Source: Actinomadura sp. NBRC 104412 (GTDB taxonomy: Bacteria > Actinomycetota > Actinomycetes > Streptosporangiales > Streptosporangiaceae). From it: a DNA stretch of 64,000 nucleotides. A program made the translations under genes and the position numbers. Shown piece after piece: positions 17,360 through 24,783 of the stretch (positions are counted from its first letter, which is position 1; each line of letters starts with the position of its first letter). Location of the stretch: the NCBI RefSeq assembly GCF_030269515.1, contig NZ_BSTM01000027.1, forward strand, positions 47,424-111,423. Reading direction: 5' to 3'. The notes under the pieces are model-generated. The model had not been told where the DNA came from. It worked only from the letters and a program-made list of their open reading frames with translations, and did not search any database.

Positions 17360-18553
17360 TCAGGCCCTGGTGGGCAGCGGGGCGGACGTGGCTATGGCCG
17401 CGCGATGGCGCATCAGTTGGGCGGCGGCGTTGTAGCCGACCGCGCCGATGACGGTGCCGGACCGTCCGTACAGGACGACGAAGGAGTCCCCGTCGAGCGA
17501 GCCGTGCACGACGTGTGACTCGTCGGCGAGCTCAGGGTGACCGAGGGACTGGATGCGGCGGCCGTGCTGGTCCGACCAGAAGTAGGGGACGCCCCCTGTC
17601 GGGGAGGGCGCCGGTTCCAGCCCGAGTACGTGGGCGGCGGCGATCCGTGCCTGCTCTCGGGCGCTGGTCCAGTGCTCGTGCCTGATGTGACGGCCCAGCT
17701 TTGGGTCGTGCCAGGACGCCACATCCCCGATGGCGTAGACGCCTGGCAGGCCGGTGGCTCCGGTGGCGTCGCAGCGGACGCCGTTGCCGATGTCCAGGCC
17801 CGAGTCCGCCAGCCACTCGGTGTTGGGGATCGCGCCCAGGCCGACCACGACCAGGTCGCCGTCCACCTGGCGGCCGTCAGCGAGGATGATGCGTTCACGG
17901 TCGCCGGCCCATTCGATACCCTCCACCGGTGTTCCGCACAGAACGCGGATGCCCGCCTCGACGTGGGCCCGCAGGATGGCGGCCGCGGCGTCTTCTCCCG
18001 CGAGCTGGGCGAGGGGAAGCGGAGCCGCCTCGACCAGGGTGACCTTCAACCCGAGCTCGCGCAGCGACGCGGCGACCTCACCGCCGATGAAGCCGGCGCC
18101 GACGACCACCACGGCGGTACCGGGGGTCAGCCGCCTCTGTAACCTGCGCGCGTCGTCCAGCCCGCGCAGAGTCACCACCGTGTCCCGCGCGGCACCACCG
18201 GGAAAGGGACGGGCGCGGGCCCCCGTCGCGATGATCACGGCGTCGGGGGACAGGATCCGGCCGTCGGCCAGCTTGACCCGCCGCCCGTCCAGCCGCACGG
18301 CCGGTGTCCCGAGCCGCAACGTGATTCCCTGCCTGTCATAGTGCTCCCGCTCGCGCAAGTAGACACTGCCCGGTTCGATCGTCCCGGTGAGCAGCCCCTT
18401 GGAAAGAGGAGGCCGGTCGTAAGGCAGGTGCGGTTCGTCACCCACCAGGAGGATGTCGCCGGTGTGTCCCAGGCGGCGCAGCTCGTCCGCCGCCGCGACC
18501 CCGGCCACCGAGGCGCCGATCACCGCTATCTCCCCATGCATCGGGCTCGGCAT
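17360..18553 (-). CDS. FAD-dependent ferredoxin reductase (dioxygenase electron-transfer component)
   Basis: Transfers electrons from NAD(P)H to the ferredoxin encoded just upstream. The N-terminal FAD motif is AVIGASVAGVAAADELRRLG, followed by YDRPPLSKGLL, the ATGARARPFPG strand, the NAD-binding VVVVGAGFIGGEVAASLRELG and the second FAD motif GVYAIGDVASW. The C-terminal domain has HEHWTSAREQ and PYFWSDQHGRRIQ, all typical of putidaredoxin-reductase/BphA4-type enzymes. The 397 residues match. It lies 3 bp after the ferredoxin, in the order alpha, beta, ferredoxin, reductase on the minus strand, so a single transcript is likely. Confidence 0.94.
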   Translation of the reverse strand: MPSPMHGEIAVIGASVAGVAAADELRRLGHTGDILLVGDEPHLPYDRPPLSKGLLTGTIEPGSVYLREREHYDRQGITLRLGTPAVRLDGRRVKLADGRILSPDAVIIATGARARPFPGGAARDTVVTLRGLDDARRLQRRLTPGTAVVVVGAGFIGGEVAASLRELGLKVTLVEAAPLPLAQLAGEDAAAAILRAHVEAGIRVLCGTPVEGIEWAGDRERIILADGRQVDGDLVVVGLGAIPNTEWLADSGLDIGNGVRCDATGATGLPGVYAIGDVASWHDPKLGRHIRHEHWTSAREQARIAAAHVLGLEPAPSPTGGVPYFWSDQHGRRIQSLGHPELADESHVVHGSLDGDSFVVLYGRSGTVIGAVGYNAAAQLMRHRAAIATSAPLPTRA

Positions 18554-18556
18554 CGG

Positions 18557-18754
18557 CTACTCCTGCTCCGCGATGGTGATCGCGGAGGTCGGGCAGGCGG
18601 CGGCCGCCGCGCGGGCCTGGTCGCGCAGCTCTCCGTCCGGATGTTCCACCAGGACGGTCGCGATGTTGTCCGAGGCCAGGTCGAAGATCTCTGCGGCCAC
18701 GCTCAGGCAGGCCGCGTAGCCGCAGCACTTGTCCTCGTCTATGGTCACGCGCAC
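18557..18754 (-). CDS. 3Fe-4S type ferredoxin
   Basis: A 65-residue ferredoxin that would shuttle electrons between the reductase and the Rieske oxygenase. Cys10 and Cys16 (C-x5-C) and Cys54 followed by Pro (ACPTSAI) are the three ligands of a 3Fe-4S cluster; a further Cys11 is adjacent. The pattern resembles actinomycete P450 ferredoxins and the ferredoxins of some actinobacterial phthalate-type dioxygenases, rather than the Rieske ferredoxins of proteobacterial systems. It is embedded in the dioxygenase operon. Confidence 0.92.
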   Translation of the reverse strand: MRVTIDEDKCCGYAACLSVAAEIFDLASDNIATVLVEHPDGELRDQARAAAAACPTSAITIAEQE

Positions 18755-18774
18755 AGGGCCTCCCCTCAGCCGAC

Positions 18775-19272
18775 TCAGATGATGATCGACAGCACGCCGC
18801 CGCTGTCCCGGAGCGTTTCGTGGTCCAGCACGGTCTGCTTCAGCACGATCCGGAAGCCGTCGTTCTCACGCCGCAGCCGGTAGGTGAGGCGCGCGGCGTA
18901 GGTGGTGGTTCCGGACACCCGTGAGCGGTAGACGATCGCGTTGCAGTGGGCGAGGATCTCGCCGTCGTCCGCCGCCGCGACCCGCACGTTCCCGATGACC
19001 CGCCGCGTCCGGGAGCGCGGGTTCTCGATGTGGGCCCATGTGCTCAGCAGGCGCTGGACGCGTCCGCGAACACCTTCCTTGGTGTCGCTGATGAGGGCGA
19101 GGTCCAGATCGGGGTCCCCGAGCGGGTTGTCGGTGGCGGGCACGTGGTAGCGGCCGTCCTCGGTGAACAGGTCCCGCCACTCCTCCAGCCGCCACTCGTC
19201 CAGCAGATCGGCCTCATAGAAGAGGAAGTCCTCGATATCGGCCCTGCTCACGGTCGGGTTCGGCGCGCTCAT
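18775..19272 (-). CDS. Aromatic-ring-hydroxylating dioxygenase, beta subunit
   Basis: Small (structural) subunit of the Rieske oxygenase, with the NTF2-like fold, 165 residues. Key blocks are IEDFLFYEADLLDEWRLEEW, LFTEDGRYHVPAT, RVQRLLSTWAHIENPRSRTRR (a conserved hallmark of the beta subunit) and the C-terminal VLKQTVLDHETL. The ATG at 19272 overlaps the alpha-subunit stop (TGATG), so the two subunits are translationally coupled. The gene is followed by the ferredoxin after 20 bp. Confidence 0.93.
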   Translation of the reverse strand: MSAPNPTVSRADIEDFLFYEADLLDEWRLEEWRDLFTEDGRYHVPATDNPLGDPDLDLALISDTKEGVRGRVQRLLSTWAHIENPRSRTRRVIGNVRVAAADDGEILAHCNAIVYRSRVSGTTTYAARLTYRLRRENDGFRIVLKQTVLDHETLRDSGGVLSIII

Positions 19273-20579
19273 CAGTATTCGACCATCCCCTCGACGAGGT
19301 CGCTCCAGCGGCGCCAGAACGTGCGCATCTGGAGTTCGTCCCAATTGCGCGGCTCAGGAAAGTCCATTCCGCGGGAGACATCGGACCAGCCCTCACCGGG
19401 ATCCGAGGCGTAGCCTCGATGGCAGGACTCAAGCGCCTCGTTGTCATCGGGCGTTGCCAGGCCGGCCGGGCCCAGGAACGACAGAAACGACTCGTTGCGG
19501 ACCCGCCGCGCCGCCGGGCTCTCTTCCGGGGGCGCGAGCGACCAGGCGTTCACATGCAACAGCCCCGGGGTCAGCGGATAGAAGGTCCGGATGATCACGG
19601 CCATGATGTTGTTGACCACCAGGTTGGGAAAGATGTGCATGTTGAAGTCGAGATTGGCGATCTCGGCGGCGCGTTCCTCGCCGTGCACCTCGACCAGGCG
19701 CCGGTAGGACTCCTCGATGATCGGCTTGGTGTCGGCCCCCATCGACGGCTTCCACCGGGCGATGGGCCGCCCCCACGGTGCCTCCTTCACGGTCACGGCG
19801 TGTCCGTTGCCGAGGTCGTAGGCGTGCGACTGCTTCCAGTCGGTCGAGGTGTTGCCCGCGATCTCGTCGCCGCGGGCGCGCTGCACGTCCAGGTAGGTCT
19901 TGTGGACGGGAATCGCGTGGTAGCCGTCGAAGCTGTTCTCGACCAGCAGCTTCCAGTTGGCCTTGATCGAGTACTCGTGCGCGCCCGGGGTGACGACCAT
20001 CCCCGTGGCCGACTGGTCCGCGGTGAGGTCCAGGTAGTACTTGGCGCCGGCGAGGTACTCGTCGAGCGGCTCGGCGTCGGCGTGCACGTTCATGAAGCAG
20101 AAGCCGCGGTAGGACTCGACGCGCGCGGGGCCGCGCAGCCGGTGCGCCTCCCGGTCGAAGCCCTCGGGATAGCCCTCCTCGTCCGGCATGGCCACGAGCC
20201 GTCCGTCGGTCGAGAACGACCACGAATGGTAGAAGCAGCGGAACCGGCGGGTGTTTCCGCGGCGCTCCCGGCACACCTCCGCGCCCCGGTGCGTGCACGC
20301 GTTGTACAGGACGTGGACGTGCCCTTCCTTGTCCCGGGTGAACAACACCGGGCGTCCGGCGACGGTCCTGGCGACGAAGTCGTTGGGGTTAGGGATCTCC
20401 GACTCGTGCCCGACATAGATCCAGCACCGGTTGAAGATCGCTTCGCGTTCGCGGGCGAGCACGGCGTCGTCGACGAAGACCGAGCGTTGCACGAGAAACG
20501 CGTTGGGGTCGCGTTCGTCGCGGATGTACCGGGTGCGGCGCGGGGGTATCCGCTGAGTCTCCGGGAGACGGACCGTCAT
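19272..20579 (-). CDS. Aromatic-ring-hydroxylating dioxygenase, alpha subunit (Rieske oxygenase)
   Basis: Catalytic subunit that dihydroxylates an aromatic ring with O2. The Rieske 2Fe-2S ligands are Cys95-x-His97 (CTH) and Cys115-x2-His118 (CFYH). The mononuclear-iron histidines are in DGYHAIPVH (His221, His226), with Asp218 as the bridging residue. The length of 435 residues suits the benzoate/toluate/p-cumate-like branch. GGAGGAGGG stands before the ATG at 20579; an upstream in-frame ATG at 20603 lies inside the operator and is unlikely. The gene leads a four-gene minus-strand operon and faces a CoA-transferase gene across a short region with two operator sites. Confidence 0.95.
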   Translation of the reverse strand: MTVRLPETQRIPPRRTRYIRDERDPNAFLVQRSVFVDDAVLAREREAIFNRCWIYVGHESEIPNPNDFVARTVAGRPVLFTRDKEGHVHVLYNACTHRGAEVCRERRGNTRRFRCFYHSWSFSTDGRLVAMPDEEGYPEGFDREAHRLRGPARVESYRGFCFMNVHADAEPLDEYLAGAKYYLDLTADQSATGMVVTPGAHEYSIKANWKLLVENSFDGYHAIPVHKTYLDVQRARGDEIAGNTSTDWKQSHAYDLGNGHAVTVKEAPWGRPIARWKPSMGADTKPIIEESYRRLVEVHGEERAAEIANLDFNMHIFPNLVVNNIMAVIIRTFYPLTPGLLHVNAWSLAPPEESPAARRVRNESFLSFLGPAGLATPDDNEALESCHRGYASDPGEGWSDVSRGMDFPEPRNWDELQMRTFWRRWSDLVEGMVEY

Positions 20580-20600
20580 CCCACCCTCCTCCGTGGATAT

Positions 20601-20617
20601 CATTGGTTGGACCATTG
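20601..20617. promoter_or_regulatory. GntR/FadR-type operator, site 2
   Basis: On the minus strand CAATGGTCCAACCAATG contains TGGTCCAACCA, a perfect match to TGGT-N3-ACCA. It lies 21 bp upstream of the alpha-subunit start codon, in its promoter or leader. Confidence 0.75.
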
Positions 20618-20685
20618 TCAGTAGGGGGTGAGTGATTGTCAAGCGCCCTCACCCCCACCCTTGACGATGATCTGGTCCCATGTAT

Positions 20686-20702
20686 CAATGGTTCAACATT
20701 AG
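20686..20702. promoter_or_regulatory. GntR/FadR-type operator, site 3
   Basis: CAATGGTTCAACATTAG, preceded by TGTAT, lies about 37 bp upstream of the second CoA-transferase. Together with site 2 it controls the divergent promoter region. The right arm (ACATT) is degenerate. Confidence 0.65.
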
Positions 20703-20738
20703 CTGGGCGCCATCGAGCGGGGTGAAAGGGGGCCGGCC

Positions 20739-21905
20739 ATGACCTTGTCCACCGGTGGAGGACCACTTGCGGGAGTCCGGGTCATCGACTTCTCGATCAT
20801 GATCGCGGGCCCGTACTGCACCCGGCTGCTCGCCGACATGGGGGCCGAGGTCATCAAGATCGAGCCCCCAGAGGGCGATCCGATGCGGTCGCGGGCTCCG
20901 CTGCGGGACGGGTACAGCGCCTACTTCGGCCACCTCAACACCGGGAAGCGCAGCGTCCGGCTCGACCTGCGCACGGAGCCGGGGCTGCGCGCGGCCCACG
21001 ATCTGGTGGCCGCCGCGGACGTGGTCGTGGAGAACTTCCGGCCCGGGGTGATGGCCCGGTACGGCTTGGACGAGAAGTCCTGCCGCGCCCGAGACCCGAG
21101 GCTGGTGTACTGCTCGGTGTCCGGCTACGGGCAGTCGGGGCCATCGGCGGAGCTGCCCGCTTTCGCGCAGATCGTCCATGCCATGTCCGGCTATGACATG
21201 GCCAACTTCCGCTACCAGAAGGATGCGGTCGGCCCCGCGAGCTGCGGGATCTTCATCGCCGACATCCTCGGCGCCGCGCTGGCCTATGGCGCGGTCGTCA
21301 CCGGCCTGGTCGCCCGCGAGCGGACCGGGCTGGGCGAGGGCCTGGACGTGTCGCTGCTGGAGGCGATGCTGTCGATGCTCGTCTTCGAGATACAGGCCGC
21401 GCAGGTCGCCGACAGGCCCAAGAAGACCGTGTACCGGCCGGTGCGCGCCAAGGACGGGTTCCTGATGATCTCACCGGTCACCGAGCGGAACTTCCGCGCG
21501 CTGGCCGCCGGGATGGACCGGCCCGGCCTCCTCACCGACGCGCGGTTCGCCCACATCGCCGACCGCGAGCGCAACTGGGACGAGCTGTACGACGAGATCG
21601 AGGGGTGGGCCGCTCACCGCACCGCCGACCAGGTGGAGGAGCGCATGTCCGCCGCGGGCGTCCCGTGCGGCCGGTATCGGGAGGTCGCCGAGGTGTTCGA
21701 GGACCCGCAGACGGTGAGCCGCGGCACCCTGAGAAAGATCCGGGACGGTGCCGGAGAATATCTGGCCACCGCGCCGCCGTTCATGGTCGCGTCCCGGCCA
21801 CGCGCGGCGATGCCCGACACGGTCGCGGAGCTCGGTGCGGACACCGCGTTCGTGTTGCGCGAGGTCGCAGGCTACGGCGAGGCCGAGATCTCCGCGGTGT
21901 CATGA
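20739..21905 (+). CDS. CaiB/BaiF (family III) CoA-transferase
   Basis: Second complete CoA-transferase of the island, 388 residues. Blocks: GVRVIDFSIMIAGPYCTRLLADMGAEVIKIEPPEGD, LNTGKRSVRLDL, VVVENFRPGVMARYGL, YCSVSGYGQSGP, and a likely catalytic Asp in IFIADILGAAL at about residue 174. LAGVRVIDFS near the N-terminus is typical. GGGGGCC precedes the ATG at 20739. It is divergent from the dioxygenase operon and overlaps the small GntR gene at its end (ATGA). It is only moderately similar to the copy at 15.4 kb, so the two probably act on different acids. The donor and acceptor are not known. Confidence 0.92.
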   Translation: MTLSTGGGPLAGVRVIDFSIMIAGPYCTRLLADMGAEVIKIEPPEGDPMRSRAPLRDGYSAYFGHLNTGKRSVRLDLRTEPGLRAAHDLVAAADVVVENFRPGVMARYGLDEKSCRARDPRLVYCSVSGYGQSGPSAELPAFAQIVHAMSGYDMANFRYQKDAVGPASCGIFIADILGAALAYGAVVTGLVARERTGLGEGLDVSLLEAMLSMLVFEIQAAQVADRPKKTVYRPVRAKDGFLMISPVTERNFRALAAGMDRPGLLTDARFAHIADRERNWDELYDEIEGWAAHRTADQVEERMSAAGVPCGRYREVAEVFEDPQTVSRGTLRKIRDGAGEYLATAPPFMVASRPRAAMPDTVAELGADTAFVLREVAGYGEAEISAVS

Positions 21906-22222
21906 AGGCGACGCGAGATCGAGGCGCCGTCGTCCTGCCGTTCCCAGACCGGCGGTGCGTGGATCCGTCGCTGTTCGTCCCGGCCCATCCGGTGCGGCTG
22001 CTCGATGACGTGATCGCCCAGCTCCGCGCCGCGATGGTCGATGGAAGGCTGCCGCCGGGCAGCCGGCTCCCCGATGAGGCGGAGCTGGCCAGGCAGTTCA
22101 TGGTGGACAAGGGCATCGTCAGGGACGCGCTGCGCGCCGTCCGCCGTGCGGGCCTGGTGCGGGCGCGCGCCGACGAGACGGGAGGCATCTTCTATATCGT
22201 CATCGTCCCGGCCGGATGGTGA
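21902..22222 (+). CDS. Short GntR-family regulator (winged-helix domain only)
   Basis: A 106-residue protein made of one GntR winged helix: VRLLDDVIAQLRAAMVDGRLPPGSRLPDEAELARQFMVDKGIVRDALRAVRRAGLVRARA. There is no FCD or UTRA effector domain; the chain ends soon after the wing. The usual SRNTVREAL recognition segment is replaced by DKGIVRDAL, so its DNA preference may differ from the other regulators here. It starts inside the CoA-transferase stop (ATGA) and ends 23 bp inside the convergent quinone oxidoreductase gene. Perhaps a co-regulator that dimerises with the full-length GntR proteins; this is speculation. Confidence 0.75.
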   Translation: MKATRDRGAVVLPFPDRRCVDPSLFVPAHPVRLLDDVIAQLRAAMVDGRLPPGSRLPDEAELARQFMVDKGIVRDALRAVRRAGLVRARADETGGIFYIVIVPAGW

Positions 22223-23156
22223 CGACGACCTTCCCGGGTGGGCGCTCGCCGCGCAGCAGGTCCTGTGCGGTGAGGGCCTGGTCCATCGGAAACGTGCGAG
22301 CGATCACCGGACGGATCCTCCCCGCCCGGACCGCGTCCCCCAGAGCCGTCCAGGCGTCGGCCGCGATCTTCGCGCACTCGGCTCTGCTACGGGTCCGGAA
22401 CGTGACGCCGATGAGCCGCAACCGGTTCTTGGCCAGCAGATTGAGATCGAGCTCGGTGGCCCGCCCGCCCAGCCTTCCGACGCTCACCAGCCTGCCTTCG
22501 GGAGTGAGACACGCCATCAGCTCGGCGAAGGCGGGCCCCCCGACGTGGTCGATCACGACATCGGCGGCGGGCGGCTTGCCGCTCGTCAGGACCTTGTCCG
22601 CGCCTTGATCGAGGACGGTGGCACGGCTCGCCTCCGAGCGGACGGTCGCGAGCACCCGGCCCGCGCCGAGCGCCTTGGCGATCTGGACGCCCATGAGGCC
22701 GACGCCCGACGAGGCCCCGCTGATCAGCACCGTCTCGCCGGGACGCAGACCGGCGGCATTGACCAGGGCGTCGTACTCGGTCATGAGCCCGAGCGGCGTG
22801 GCCCCGGCGGCGACCCAGCCGAGCTCGTCCGGGATGGGCATGGCGAGCCGATGGTCCAGCAAGGCGAGCTCGGCACAGCCGCCTGCGCAGATCCCCATCA
22901 CCCGGTCGCCCGGTGCGAACCCGGTGACCCCCGCGCCGACGGCCACCACTTCGCCCGCCGCCTCCATCCCCGCCACCGGGGTCTCGCCCTGGGGGAACGC
23001 CGCCTGTTGGTAGGTGCCCTCGCGCTGGAGCAGGTCGGCCCGGTTGATCCCGCTGGTGACCACTGAGACGAGGAGCTCCCCTTTGCCTGGGACGGGGTCG
23101 GGGAGTTCGCGTTGGACGAGGGTCTGCCGGTTCACGTCGATCGCGACTGCGCGCAT
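22200..23156 (-). CDS. NADPH:quinone oxidoreductase-like MDR protein (zinc-independent)
   Basis: Medium-chain reductase of 318 residues of the quinone oxidoreductase/crotonyl-CoA reductase-like branch. It has the GroES-like N-terminal part with SGINRADLLQREG and GMEAAGEVVAVG, the cofactor motif SGASSGVGLMGVQIAKALGA, VIDHVGG and the C-terminal LLRGERPPGKVVVTI. It lacks the structural-zinc cysteine lobe. The gene is divergent from the next GntR regulator; operator site 4 lies about 45 bp upstream of its start. Its 3' end overlaps the convergent small GntR gene by 23 bp. It may reduce an enoyl-type or quinone intermediate. Confidence 0.88.
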   Translation of the reverse strand: MRAVAIDVNRQTLVQRELPDPVPGKGELLVSVVTSGINRADLLQREGTYQQAAFPQGETPVAGMEAAGEVVAVGAGVTGFAPGDRVMGICAGGCAELALLDHRLAMPIPDELGWVAAGATPLGLMTEYDALVNAAGLRPGETVLISGASSGVGLMGVQIAKALGAGRVLATVRSEASRATVLDQGADKVLTSGKPPAADVVIDHVGGPAFAELMACLTPEGRLVSVGRLGGRATELDLNLLAKNRLRLIGVTFRTRSRAECAKIAADAWTALGDAVRAGRIRPVIARTFPMDQALTAQDLLRGERPPGKVVVTIRPGR

Positions 23157-23200
23157 GAGCCTGCTCCTTCACCGGTCCCGGACGACAGGACCGAGATTAG

Positions 23201-23217
23201 CAATGGTTCTAACTTTG
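23201..23217. promoter_or_regulatory. GntR/FadR-type operator, site 4
   Basis: CAATGGTTCTAACTTTG lies in the divergent region between the quinone oxidoreductase (start 23156, minus) and the GntR gene (start about 23300, plus). The left arm TGGT is intact; the right arm AACT is weaker. Confidence 0.6.
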
Positions 23218-23299
23218 AGACGCAGACGCAACCGCTGGATGTGAGGACGCTTACGCCGCCCCGTGACTGCGTGGCAACGATTCATTGGAAGAATGGTTC

Positions 23300-23800
23300 A
23301 TGCATAGAGAGTCGATGGGGCAAGGGAGCGCCGTGGGAGCGGTGGACGAGCGGAAGGGCGGGGCCCTTTTCGGACCCGCACGGCCGAAGCGTGCCGTGGA
23401 CCAGATCGTCGACCAGATCGAGGGTTTGCTGCGGGCGGGCGTGTTGCGCCCGGGTGACCGGCTGCCCTCCGAACGGGTGCTGGCCGAGCAGTTCGACGTG
23501 AGCCGCAACACCGTCCGCGAGGCCCTGCGGATTCTTGAGTTCACCGGCGTGCTGGTCCTGCGGCGGGGCTCCTCCGGGGGCGCCTTCATCGCCCGCGACG
23601 GCCAGGACTCGGTGGTCGCGGGTATGGTCCGGGCCCTCGGCGCCGGTGCGTTCGGCCGCGCGGACCTGGCGCGAGCCCAGGACATGATCGCTGCGATCGA
23701 TACGGCCAACCCGGTGCTCCGCGTCTTCTCGCGGGCCCTTGAGGAGCTCGGCGAGACCACCGGGAGGAGCGGGGCGCGGCCTGGCCGCGGGGCCGCCTGA
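23300..23800 (+). CDS. GntR-family regulator with internally deleted FCD domain
   Basis: The N-terminal winged helix is typical of the FadR/FCD group: PKRAVDQIVDQIEGLLRAGVLRPGDRLPSERVLAEQF, then the recognition helix DVSRNTVREALRILEFTGVL. After FGRADLARAQDM the text jumps to TANPVLRVFSRALEELGETT, which corresponds to the late FCD helix (ATGNPILVIIVDAL in the GntR at 28.7 kb). About 60 residues holding the FCD metal/ligand residues are therefore missing. Possible starts are ATG 23300, ATG 23315 and GTG 23333 (with GGGAG before it). It might bind operator DNA without responding to ligand, or be non-functional. Confidence 0.75.
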   Translation: MHRESMGQGSAVGAVDERKGGALFGPARPKRAVDQIVDQIEGLLRAGVLRPGDRLPSERVLAEQFDVSRNTVREALRILEFTGVLVLRRGSSGGAFIARDGQDSVVAGMVRALGAGAFGRADLARAQDMIAAIDTANPVLRVFSRALEELGETTGRSGARPGRGAA

Positions 23801-23815
23801 CCAAAGCCTTCTCGA

Positions 23816-23846
23816 CAGGGGCGTACCGGAATCCGGTGCGCCCCTG
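23816..23846 (+). terminator. Strong GC hairpin terminator
   Basis: CAGGGGCGTACCGG (23816-23829) pairs with CCGGTGCGCCCCTG (23833-23846), 14 bp with one G-U pair and a three-base loop, 15 bp after the GntR stop. A clear transcription end before the hydrolase operon. Confidence 0.75.
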
Positions 23847-23893
23847 TGTCATGCCTGCTTCCAGATCATTGACAGGTAAAGGGTTCTACTTAA

Positions 23894-23910
23894 CAATGGT
23901 CCAACCAAAG
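23894..23910. promoter_or_regulatory. GntR/FadR-type operator, site 5
   Basis: CAATGGTCCAACCAAAG contains a perfect TGGTCCAACCA and overlaps the ribosome site (AAAGGAGG) of the hydrolase gene, so bound protein would sit over the start of the operon. Confidence 0.75.
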
Positions 23911-23919
23911 GAGGTATGC

Positions 23920-24783
23920 ATGAGTGCAGGGAGCCCGTGGCAGGATCTGCGGGGCGTGGCGTTCCGGCAGCGCTGGGTGGACGCGGGGGGCGTGGCCACG
24001 CGCGTGCTGGAGGCGGGGGCCGACGACGCGCCCGCGCTGGTCTTCATCCATGGCACTGGGGGTCATGCCGAGGCATACACCCGGAACCTGGGCCCGCACG
24101 CCGAGCACTTCCGGACCTACTGCATCGACATGGTGGGGCACGGTTTCAGCGACAAGCCCGAACAGACCTATGGGTTCCTGGACTACGTCGCGCACCTGCG
24201 GGACTTCCTGGACGCCGAGAACATCGACAAGGTCTCCTTCAGCGGCGAGTCGATGGGCGCGGGCATCGCGGCGTGGTTCGCCCTCACCTACCCCGACCGG
24301 GTCGACCGGCTGTGCCTGAACACCGGCGCCGCGCTGTACCTGGCCCCCGAGGTGATCGAACGGCTGACGCGGCTGTCGATGGAGGCCGTCCAGAACCCCA
24401 CGCGCGAGAGCGTCCGGCGCCGGCTGGAGTTCCTTTTCCACGACCCGTCCCAGGTGACCGACGACCTGGTCGAGACCAGGCTGGCCATCTACCGGCAGCC
24501 CGAGTTCGCCAAGGCGATGCCGGCCATCCTCGCCCGGCACACCGACCCCGAGACGCAGCGCACCAACGTGATCACCGAGGAGCAGTGGCGGTCTTTGCGG
24601 ACCCCCACCCTCGTCCTGTGGACCACCCACGACCCGACGGCGCCGGTCGAGGCGGGACGCCAGGTGGCCGACTGGATCCCCGAGTCGCGCTTCGAGGTGA
24701 TGGAGAACTGCGGTCACTGGCCACAGTTCGAGGACGCCCCGACCTTCAACCGCATCCATCTCGACTTCATGCTCGGCCGATGA
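23920..24783 (+). CDS. Alpha/beta hydrolase, meta-cleavage-product hydrolase type
   Basis: Likely carbon-carbon bond hydrolase of the BphD/CmtE/HsaD kind, which splits the ring-fission product into a carboxylic acid and a dienoate. The nucleophile Ser is in SGESMGAG (about residue 111), the acid in TTHDPTAPVE (about 238) and the His in ENCGHWPQFE (about 265). HGTGGHAEAY supplies the oxyanion region and VGHGFSDKP follows. It has 287 residues. The ATG at 23920 is well placed after AAGGAGG. It is the first gene of the hydrolase-SDR-VOC-amidohydrolase-dehydrogenase operon, all joined by overlaps or short gaps. Confidence 0.9.
   Translation: MSAGSPWQDLRGVAFRQRWVDAGGVATRVLEAGADDAPALVFIHGTGGHAEAYTRNLGPHAEHFRTYCIDMVGHGFSDKPEQTYGFLDYVAHLRDFLDAENIDKVSFSGESMGAGIAAWFALTYPDRVDRLCLNTGAALYLAPEVIERLTRLSMEAVQNPTRESVRRRLEFLFHDPSQVTDDLVETRLAIYRQPEFAKAMPAILARHTDPETQRTNVITEEQWRSLRTPTLVLWTTHDPTAPVEAGRQVADWIPESRFEVMENCGHWPQFEDAPTFNRIHLDFMLGR

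Noticed and set aside
23279..23300. A ninth operator-like sequence (ATTGGAAGAATGGTTCAT) before the truncated GntR gene
   Set aside because: The half-sites are in the wrong spacing and orientation for TGGT-N3-ACCA; kept out of the regulon list.
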